From contig NADL03000550.1 of assembly GCA_002205965.3 (NCBI GenBank), positions 124,001-188,000 of the forward strand: a stretch of 64,000 bases of DNA. The letters are read 5' to 3'. A program made the translations under genes and the position numbers. Position 1 is the stretch's first letter. Each line of letters starts with the position of its first letter. Source of the stretch: Kappaphycus alvarezii (lineage: Eukaryota; Rhodophyta; Florideophyceae; Gigartinales; Solieriaceae). This document shows, piece after piece, positions 56,250 to 64,000 of the stretch. The notes below the pieces were generated by a model, which worked only from the letters and a program-made list of their open reading frames with translations, made no database searches and had not been told where the DNA came from.

Positions 56250-59052
56250 TCACGTGGCGTCGTCGCTCTTCCCCGTCGTTTTTTTACGTGCAGCCTTCCG
56301 TTTACGGCTGCCACTGGTTTTCTTTTTGCTCACCGATTTGGCGGCGGTCTTTTTCTTGCTGACTTTCGTTCGGGTGCTCGGTTTGGTGCCCTTTTCGGCG
56401 TCGTTATTCGCCGCGGAGCCCTTCACCGAGGCGCTCTTTGCCCCTTGGCGTTGAAGGCGGGCGTTGATGAGCTCGACGGCCTTGGCCATCGTTACATCAT
56501 CGGGCTCGACGCCTTCTGGGAGCGAGGCGTTGACCCGCTTGTATTTGATGTAAGGCCCATAGCGCCCCTTCATGATCTTGACCGGCTTGCCATCGTCGGG
56601 GTGATCTCCAACTACCTTGAGTGGCTCTTGCCCGCCGAATTTCTCTTTTTTCTCTTTGATGAGCTCGATGGCTCGCTCGAGGTCATTTTCAGTACATCGT
56701 CCTCGGCTTTGAGTGACGCGTAGACCCCGTCGTGGCGGACGTAGGGGCCGTAGGGGCCAATACCCACCTTGACGATTTTTTGGTCGTCGGGGTGGTGACC
56801 GACGGTTTTTGGCAGGGCAAAGAGCTCCAAGGCCAAGGCCAGGTCCACGTCGAGAGGTTCGATGTTTTTCGGGATCGAGGTGCGCTTGGGTTTGGTCTCG
56901 CCGTCGATGAGCTCGCCGAGTTGGAGGTAGTGGCCGAAGCGGCCGTGCATCAAATAGACGATTTGGCCGGTCTCGGGGTGCTCCCCCAACGACGTGTTGT
57001 TGAGTCTCGCTCGGCGGACCAAGCGGGCTAAAAATTCCGCATCGACGTCGGCCGGTGGAATATCGGTGGGAAGGGAGACGGTTTTGCGCTTTTCGTCGCC
57101 GTTTGCTCCCAGGGTCTCTGTGCCCTGGCCCGCGCGGTCTTCGATAGAACCGTTGTCGTTAGAGTCGTCGAATTCAATATAGGGTCCGTAGCGTCCGACA
57201 CGGATGAGGTAGGGGGCGGTCTTCGGCGAGTGGATGGTGCAGATCTCGCGGGCATCTACGGTGATGCCTTCCTCAACGGCAGGCTGCAGCTGCTGGCGAT
57301 AAAAATGCGTGAGGTAGGCCAAAGGATTTTCACCTTCGGCTATCGCATCAAGTTGGCGCTCCATCACTGCGGTAAACTCAAGGTCTACCATATTCTTCAA
57401 ACTCTCTTCGAGGAGATTGGTTACTGCCATGCCGATGAATGTCGGAACCAGTTGTTTCCCCTTGGCGAAGACGTAGTCGCGACGCTGGATGGTATCGATG
57501 ATGGAAGCATAGGTCGACGGGCGGCCGATACCTTCACGCTCCAGTGACTTGACCAAGGCTGCCTCGGTAAAGCGCGCTGGGGGTTTGGTTTCGTGATCGA
57601 GCGCTTCGAGTTGCCTGCACTCGGCTTGGTCGGCTTCAGCAAGGGCTGGCAACACGCTCGACTGATCTTCGAGTGCTTCATCTGGATCGTCGGAGCCTTC
57701 GACGTAGGCCCGAAAGAATCCCGGAAAGAGCACTTCGCGGCCCGAAGAGCGAAATTCTGCGATTTTATCGTCTGGCGTTTTGGCATGGAGTTTCACGGTG
57801 GTGAACTCGAGGCGCGCATCGGCCATCTGTGTCGCCACGGTACGCTGCCAGATGAGCTTGTAGAGCTTGGCTTCGTCGCCGCGCACACCGACTTCGTCTA
57901 CTGTTTTCATGGCGCTGCCCGCCGGGCGGATCGCCTCGTGGGCTTCTTGGGCTCCCTTGCTGCTCGTGCTGAATCGCTTGCTGCTCGGGCTCAGATAATC
58001 GTGGCCGTACTTCGCTTCGATCTTGGTGCGCGCCGCGGTGATCGCCTCGTCGGAGAGATGGACCGAGTCGGTTCGCATGTAGGTGATATGGCCGTTTTGG
58101 TACAGGCTCTGCGCGATCTGCATGGTTCGCCTGGCGCCGTAGCCTAATTTTCGATTCGCTTCTTGCTGCAAGGTGGAGGTTGTAAATGGGGGATAAGGCG
58201 AGCGGGTTTGCTGGCGTTTTTCCACCGAATGGACGCTAAAGGGCTTACCCTCCAGGTGCGCGACCAGCTCGCGAGCTTCGTTGCTCAACAGAAGCAGGAC
58301 GCTGTCTTGCTTTTCTTCAGCGAGCTTCCCCGTAGTTTCGTCAAAATCTTTGCCGGTGGCGAGGCGTTTTCCGTCGAGGGTGGTTAAAACCGCTTCAAAG
58401 TGGGCGCCGTTCTTATCCAGCAGCGCCTTCAGGTCGGAATAACATGCAGGCACAAACGCCATGCGTTCGCGCTCCCGCATCACCAAAATACGGACGGCCA
58501 CCGACTGTACCCGACCCGCCGAGAGCCTGGGCTTCACTTTTTTCCAAAGAAGAGGAGACACCTCATAGCCGACGAGGCGGTCCAAAACCCGACGGGTCTC
58601 CTGAGCCTGGATGAGGCTGTTGTCGAGTTCGCGGGAGTTTGCAACCGCCTCCTGGATCGCTTGCTCGGTGATCTCGTGGAAGACCATGCGTCGAGTCGGG
58701 ATCTCGGGTTTTAAAACTTCGACCAGATGCCAGCCGATGGATTCGCCTTCGCGGTCTTCATCGGTGGCGAGGTAGAGCTCGTCGCTTTCGTTCAGCGCCT
58801 GGCGAAGTTCTTTGACGATCTTTTTTTTGTCCGACGGAATGATGTAGACCGGCGCAAAACCGTTGTCGACGTCGACTCCGATCTTGGCCCATGGCTTCTT
58901 CTTGACGTCGGCGGGATCTCGGCGGCATTGGCCGGCAAGTCGCGTACATGCCCCATGGATGCCTCCACACGGTAGGCCGAACCGAGAAACTTCCGGATTG
59001 TGCGCGCTTTCGTCGGTGATTCGACAATGACCAATTTTTTCGTGTTCGCCAT
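56250..59052 (-). CDS. topA: DNA topoisomerase I (several frame breaks)
   Basis: Relaxes negative supercoils. About 934 residues after allowing for missing bases. N-terminal TOPRIM start [43 protein letters not shown], then [14 protein letters not shown], the active-site tyrosine in [12 protein letters not shown], and EAHEAIRP. The C-terminus has no Cys4 zinc fingers; instead there are repeated GRYGPYI/GRFGHYL/GPYGPYV units and a lysine-rich tail ([17 protein letters not shown]...). Frame breaks lie between 58690 and 58935, and near 56635. Confidence 0.93.
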
Positions 59053-59090
59053 ACGTGTCCTCGGGCGCTCTGTCTTCGCAAGCGCTCGCG

Positions 59091-59615
59091 CTATACGTAG
59101 CCCATCGTAGTTAGTTTTTTTAAGATCGTCTCGACTCCGGTTTCGATGGAGACCAAGTCGCTTCGAATATGCACGTCGGGGTGCTGCGGCGCTTCGTAGG
59201 GATCGTTAATTCCTGTAAACAGGGGGATTTCCCCGGCTCGGGCTCGGGCATAGAGTCCTTTGACGTCCCTTGCCTCGCAGACCTCGAGGGGCGCATCGAC
59301 AAACACCTCAACAAACTCACCGATCATCCGGCGCGCCTGATCTCGGGTGCCGCGGTAGGGCGAGATGAGCGCCCCCACGGCCAGACCACCATGACGGACA
59401 ACTTCTCGTGCGACAAAGGCTACCCGCATTACGTTGGTGTCCCGGTCTTGCCGGCTGAAGCCAAGATCTTTTGTAAGATGAGCGCGCACGTCGTCCCCAT
59501 CGAGTCGCGTGACGACACGTCCGCGTGCTTCGAGGGCGCACGCAAGGGCATCGGCGATGGTGCTCTTTCCCGCGCCGGAGAGTCCGGTGAGCCAGACCGT
59601 GCAGCCTTTGTGCAT
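59091..59615 (-). CDS. cysC: Adenylylsulfate kinase CysC
   Basis: Phosphorylates APS to PAPS. 174 residues, intact. P-loop [51 protein letters not shown] and [39 protein letters not shown]. No sulfurylase domain is attached. It begins 38 bases downstream of topA's start region; the 243-base gap to aroC holds no supported gene. Confidence 0.95.
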   Translation of the reverse strand: MHKGCTVWLTGLSGAGKSTIADALACALEARGRVVTRLDGDDVRAHLTKDLGFSRQDRDTNVMRVAFVAREVVRHGGLAVGALISPYRGTRDQARRMIGEFVEVFVDAPLEVCEARDVKGLYARARAGEIPLFTGINDPYEAPQHPDVHIRSDLVSIETGVETILKKLTTMGYV

Positions 59616-59858
59616 GCAAACCCGCTACCGCGAAGCTCGAGCCGACCACAAGGCCTTAATCTCGGCAACGCGTCGACCCGGCATCGTAGGATGGATTAAA
59701 GTGGTTGTGGTCAAAGGCCTTTCATGGTTTGCTTCCTCGATCATTCAGTCGCTATTGACCGTGTGATGAGGTGTTCATCGGATAAGGGAGTGCCGTTATC
59801 CTCGGAGCGCTCGATGACTATCCTTATGATGCTGGGATAAATCCCGGAGGATCTTGAG

Positions 59859-60951
59859 GTGGGCAACAGTTTTGGCCGCTTATTTTGTGTCAGCAGTTGG
59901 GGTGAATCCCATGGCGCCGAGGTTGGGGTGGTTGTTGACGGCTGCCCATCACGACTCGCTTTGAGCGAGGGCGATATCCAAGGTCAGCTCGATCGGCGCC
60001 GGCCCGGTCAAAGTGCCATCACCACGCAACGTCAGGAGTCCGATCGGGTGCGTATTGTTTCTGGTCTTTTTGACGGGAAGACCTTGGGGACGCCGATCGC
60101 GCTGCGGGTTGAAAACCACGATGCGCGTCCGCGCGATTACCAAGCACTTGAGCGGTTTTATAGGCCATCCCACGCGGATTTCACCTACGATGCCAAGTAT
60201 CACGTGCGCGCTCCCCGGGGGGGGGGCGAGCGAGTGCGCGCGAGACCGTCGCGCGCGTTGCCGCCGGAGCGATCGCGCGAAAGCTTTTGCGAGAACGTTG
60301 GGGGTCGAGATTCTGGGATGGGTCAGGCGCATTTACACTTTGGATGCGGAGATCGACGCCTCCTCAGTGCGTCTCGAAGACGTTGAGGCCAATCCGGTTC
60401 GCTGCCCCGACAGTGACGTTGCCGAACTGATGGAGGAGGCGATTCGCCGAGCTCGCAAGGAGGGTGACTCCTTGGGGGGCGTGGTCGAGGTTGTGGCTCG
60501 AGGCGTGCCGCCCGGATGGGGAGCGCCGGTATTTGATAAGCTCGATGCCGATCTCGCCAAAGCGATGGTATCGATACCGGCATGCAAGGGAGTCGAGATC
60601 GGAAGTGGTTTTGCGGGCGTGGCCATGACTGGCTCAAACACAATGATGCCTTTTACCAAGACGGTGAATCTATACGCACCCGTTCGAATCATTCCGGTGG
60701 GATCCAGGGGGGATTAGCAACGGCGAGACCGTGAGGGTTCGCGCGGCCTTCAAGCCGACAGCGACGATCGCCAGCCCGCAGGAAACCGTGACGGCGACGG
60801 GTGAAGCCGCTGAACTTCGTGGCCATGGCCGTCACGACCCTGCGTTGTGCCGCGTGCTGTGCCCATTGTGGAAGCCATGATGGCGCTCGTATTGGTTGAC
60901 CATGCGCTGCGCCAACGCGGCCAGAATGGCTCAAGCTCTATCGAGATTTAG
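59859..60951 (+). CDS. aroC: Chorismate synthase AroC (five frame breaks)
   Basis: Last step of the common aromatic pathway, FMN dependent. About 365 residues once five missing bases are allowed for. [19 protein letters not shown] (GTG start, GGAGG 8 bases before), RRRPGQ.., [32 protein letters not shown] (across a run of ten G), [60 protein letters not shown] and the end [29 protein letters not shown] are read in successive frames. The stop TAG (60949-60951) overlaps the convergent lipoprotein gene. Confidence 0.93.
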
Positions 60952-62138
60952 TTGTCAAACGTGACCGTAACCGGATGATGATCGGATCCAAAAAAGTCGT
61001 CGATACGTTCGGCTTCCGAGAACTGTGAAACCGACGCTAGGGGTACAGCAATATGGTCGATGGCGGCATCCGCAAACGCAACGTCGTCAAAGGTTCTTCC
61101 GAGCCCACGTGAAAGGATCTGCCATCGTGTGGGAGCAGCAAATCCCTGTTCCAAGATGGCAAAAGTATCGTCGTACCCGTCACCGTTCAAGCAGGCTGAA
61201 GCCGGGAATGGGGCTTTTGCGCAGCTGTAGTCAAGAAGTGTGCAGTCCTCAGGGAGGTCACCCTTTTTCCCGATTTCATACGTGGTGTTGAAGTCACCGG
61301 CGATTAGCACGTTGCGGCCTTCATCGATGGCGTCCTCGGCAACCCGGGCAACGGCAGCGATCACACGCTCTCGTTTGGTGGCATTGGATAGACGCTCCTC
61401 CGTGGCTTCCGAAAACCCTCGATCGTAGGCTTGATCCAATTGGGCTTGAAGCACCGGAGAGAGATCAAAATTGTTTTCCTCGATAACTTTAAGGGCATCT
61501 CGAGGACCAAAACAGCTGGACACCCGATCTGACTTTAAATGGACCGGAAAGATCGATAAGCCGTTGGCTAAGTCCACACGGAGGGTCCCACGATCCGTTC
61601 CGGCAAGGGTATCCCCGAAATCCGGTATACCATCAGATTTGAGTTGTACCTCCTCGACATCGAGGATCGGTTCGCCAGACTTGGTACGCACCTGGTGCAC
61701 GCCATCGAGACTGGTGTCATACTCGATAACCTTTTCGATCTTCACTTTCGAGATAACCGCTGCCTCTAACGCGAAAAATACGATAGTTGATAATTTGGAA
61801 AGATTCGAAATTGTATAATAGGCTTCGGGCCAATCCAGTTGATCAACGAAACTCTTCACGCTGGTCTCACCGCTCATTTCTACCAGAACAATGACGTCGG
61901 CCTGGGTATTTTTTCCAAAATCAGCGAAATCCGAGAGCCGATCTTGAAGCGACTCCTCAAGGGCAGCCTGCGCGTTCCAAACCACAATTTTTGTATCACC
62001 CATGGCTGCGTCCTCTAGGGCCGTGTCCTCCATGGCTGCGTCACTCAGGGCTGTACCGTCCTGAGCAATGTCACCCATAATCGTGTCCTCACAGGCAAGA
62101 AAGACCACCGATAGTGGTGTAAGATAGACCAATCTCAA
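60948..62138 (-). CDS. Lipoprotein with an endonuclease/exonuclease/phosphatase fold
   Basis: 396 residues, intact. A lipoprotein signal ([12 protein letters not shown]; lipobox Cys16) is followed by two copies of a 10-residue acidic repeat ([20 protein letters not shown]), then an EEP domain: [39 protein letters not shown] and [13 protein letters not shown] supply the expected metal- and acid-base residues (N, E, H, D-x-N, DH). Probably an outer-membrane or secreted nuclease or phosphodiesterase. The substrate is unknown. Its base composition is AT-richer than the flanks. Confidence 0.8.
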   Translation of the reverse strand: MRLVYLTPLSVVFLACEDTIMGDIAQDGTALSDAAMEDTALEDAAMGDTKIVVWNAQAALEESLQDRLSDFADFGKNTQADVIVLVEMSGETSVKSFVDQLDWPEAYYTISNLSKLSTIVFFALEAAVISKVKIEKVIEYDTSLDGVHQVRTKSGEPILDVEEVQLKSDGIPDFGDTLAGTDRGTLRVDLANGLSIFPVHLKSDRVSSCFGPRDALKVIEENNFDLSPVLQAQLDQAYDRGFSEATEERLSNATKRERVIAAVARVAEDAIDEGRNVLIAGDFNTTYEIGKKGDLPEDCTLLDYSCAKAPFPASACLNGDGYDDTFAILEQGFAAPTRWQILSRGLGRTFDDVAFADAAIDHIAVPLASVSQFSEAERIDDFFGSDHHPVTVTFDN

Positions 62139-62671
62139 CGTCTTCTCTCTGTTGACTGGTGTTCAATATAAGCAAGGTAAAACGATAGGCTCATCGCACT
62201 AACTACAGCCTAGTGGCGAAAGCAAGGTCTGATGAATGAATGGCATCAACCCATCAGATTGAATCCAAATGGGTGTGTATTGCGCTTCTAGCCGGCATAA
62301 TTGTCGATCTACAGCCAGTCCACGCCTGAACATCCTTGAGTGGTACGGGTGTCGTAGTGTATATAAATGGATTTATTTAACGTGATCCTGATAACGGAGA
62401 CATGAAGAGATAACCGGACACACGCATGATTACCGATTCTTGATCAGAACATCACTCAAGACGCGATTTGCTGAATAGGTAAATATGGGTGCCGTGAAGA
62501 TCTTGTACGCCTCGATTGCTAACTCGTAGGCGCCAGCGGTGATCGTTCACTCCTTGAACGCTTAGCCCTCTGGAGTGCGGGCGTCCAAAAACGGTGATGA
62601 CAGAGCTCCGGGGCAAGTCACTTCGGTGCGCATGATGAGGTCTCTCAGTCGCTATGGTATAGCGATACTCG
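62139..62671. other. Non-coding, AT-richer stretch
   Basis: About 530 bases with no supported gene, RNA or repeat. It is visibly richer in A and T than the rest of the window. It includes the promoter region of the lipoprotein gene (reading left) and of the LeuA-like gene (reading right). I see nothing else in it. Confidence 0.5.
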
Positions 62672-63954
62672 ATGCGCTCGGACCCGCACGATTGGAATCC
62701 GCCCCGGAGGCTTCGAGTCTCACTCCAAGACGAGACGCTCCGTGAGGGATTACAGGCGCCCGGTGCCTACGACCCGCCGCTTCATGCGAAGATTGAGATC
62801 CTCAGAGCCCTCGATCGCCACCGAGTTGGCGCCGTCTCTGTCGGATACCCTGCGTCTAGCGCTCGAGCTTTCGAGGATGCGGCTGGCTTGCTGCGTGTGA
62901 TTGTCCAAGAAAAACTCGATGTTTGTCCGGTAGCTGCGGCGAGGACGGACGCTAGTGACGTGGAAACGGTAGCCAGGGTTGTTCAGCGGGCGGGCCGGCA
63001 GGTTGATGTCTACGCGTTCCTGGGTGCATCGCTACTCCGGGAAAAGGCGGAGGGTTGGAATTCTGCATCGCGTTTGACCCGTATTGAGCTGGTTGCGGAG
63101 CTCTGCCAACGGGAGCTTCTGCCGTGGTGCCTCGTCGTCGAAGACGCCGTTCGTACCTCACCAGCGGTTCTTCAGGAGCTTTTTGAGTGCGCGTCTAGCC
63201 ATGGCGCCAAGCGCCTATGTCTTTGTGATACGGCGGGTTATGCGACACCGAGTGGTACGCAATTGCTCGTCGAATGGACTTTGCGTTGGCGTGAGCGAGC
63301 GCAACTCGATATTGCAATTGATTGGCATGGTCATGACGATCGTGGTCTCGCGATGGCGAACGCCCTCGCGGCGATCTCTGCCGGTGTTGATCGAGTCCAT
63401 GGCACCGTACTTGGCTCGGTGAGCGCGTTGGTAACGCGCCGCTTGAGCAGCTTTTGCTTCACCTCGAACTCGAAGGCTCGGATGTTGGTGAACTTGCGAT
63501 GGTCAACGAAACCTGCCACCTAGTGGCAGAGGCTTTTCGGCTCGAGATCCCAGCTCGGGCTCCGATCTGCGGGCGCGACGCTTTCACTACCAGCGCTGGA
63601 GTGCATGCTTCGGCGGTGAGCAAGGCATTAAGAGCGGGGGATCATAATCTTGCCGAGTGTGTTTACGGTGGTGTTGCCCCCAGTCGTGTGGGTCGCAAAC
63701 TTTCGATCGCTCTCGGCCACGTCGGTGGCGCGGCGAGCGCCCGACACTGGCTTCTACAGCACGAATTGCCCCCCCATGATGAGTGTGTGGAGGCACTCGT
63801 CGCGTTCGTGAAGTCGCAACGGCATACCCCAACGGACGATGAACTGCTCGATGCTTTGGCGAGGAGGTCGGCAAAAATCGCTGAGCAGAGCAGGCAGTCA
63901 CTCGTTGTGAACGATCTGCTGAGCCGTCGCGGCGATTTTCGTGGCGCCAGCTAG
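62672..63954 (+). CDS. LeuA-like (2-isopropylmalate/homocitrate synthase family) protein (frame break)
   Basis: About 427 residues, HMGL-type TIM barrel. RVSLQDETLREGLQAPGAY carries the metal Asp and catalytic Arg, DWHGHDDRGLAMANALAAI the two metal histidine region, then (after a missing base near 63425) GERVGNAPLEQLLLHLELEG and GRDAFTTSAGVHASAVSKAL. The usual C-terminal regulatory domain of LeuA is replaced by a short helical tail. The exact substrate cannot be told by eye; citramalate, homocitrate or isopropylmalate formation are possible. Confidence 0.8.
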
Positions 63955-64000
63955 CGTCGCTCCCGCTTTTTCGCCTATGCTCTCAGAGCAGGTACGGTCT

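Noticed and set aside
59834-59850. GGGAT-AA-ATCCC just before aroC as a regulatory hairpin
   Set aside because: Five-base stem with a two-base loop is too weak and cannot form well; probably chance.

Overview
The window carries most of a photosynthesis gene cluster (PGC) for a type-II (quinone) reaction centre and bacteriochlorophyll a. The source is probably an uncultured, aerobic, anoxygenic phototroph with GC-rich DNA. A member of the Myxococcota is my best guess, by inference only: the pigment genes look like those of Proteobacteria, but the neighbouring genes are of kinds common in myxobacteria (a PilZ-Ser/Thr kinase fusion, a VWA/glutamine-amidotransferase-like membrane protein beside DUF4159, an OmpA-type domain, and a caa3 oxidase operon with SCO). 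The oxygen-dependent cyclase acsF and the caa3 oxidase point to life with oxygen. No bchE, bchI/D/O or carotenoid gene lies in the window.

Layout. 1-8.9 kb: bchC (cut by the window edge), bchX-Y-Z, a pufQ-like gene and pufB-A-L-M-C, all on +. 9.1-23.1 kb: a complete group-2a-like uptake [NiFe]-hydrogenase locus on the same strand: hupS-hupL-hupW, a TPR protein, a NifU-Rieske fusion, an NHL-repeat protein, hypF-C-D-E-A-B, a DUF1641 protein and a histidine-rich nickel-type transporter. 23.2-25.8 kb: a PilZ-kinase (-), a secreted protein (+) and a small membrane protein (-). 25.8-30.8 kb (-): ppsR-bchG-pucC family-bchP. 31.0-45.4 kb (+): bchF-N-B-H-L-M-lhaA-puhA-B-C-orf-acsF-puhE, divergent from ppsR across a region with PpsR-box-like sequences. 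45.4-50.9 kb (-): a caa3-type cytochrome c oxidase operon with SCO, preceded by a CsoR-operator-like palindrome. 51-55 kb (-): VWA membrane protein, DUF4159 protein and hemB. 55.2-64 kb: moaB, a broken phosphoesterase, topA, cysC, aroC, a lipoprotein nuclease-fold protein and a LeuA-like synthase.

How it could work together: light-driven cyclic electron flow (PufLM-PuhA with LH1 and the tetraheme PufC) and H2 oxidation would both feed the quinone pool, with caa3 oxidase as the oxygen-reducing end. HemB supplies porphyrin precursor to BchH. PpsR would repress pigment genes in response to redox state or light.

A caution applies to every gene: about 45-50 reading-frame breaks are scattered through otherwise well conserved genes. 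Almost every one I resolved is a single missing base, mostly in a short homopolymer. This is the signature of uncorrected long-read sequence, so I annotate such genes as whole and note the breaks. The one break that cannot be explained this way is the metallophosphoesterase at 55.7 kb, which lacks an internal block.
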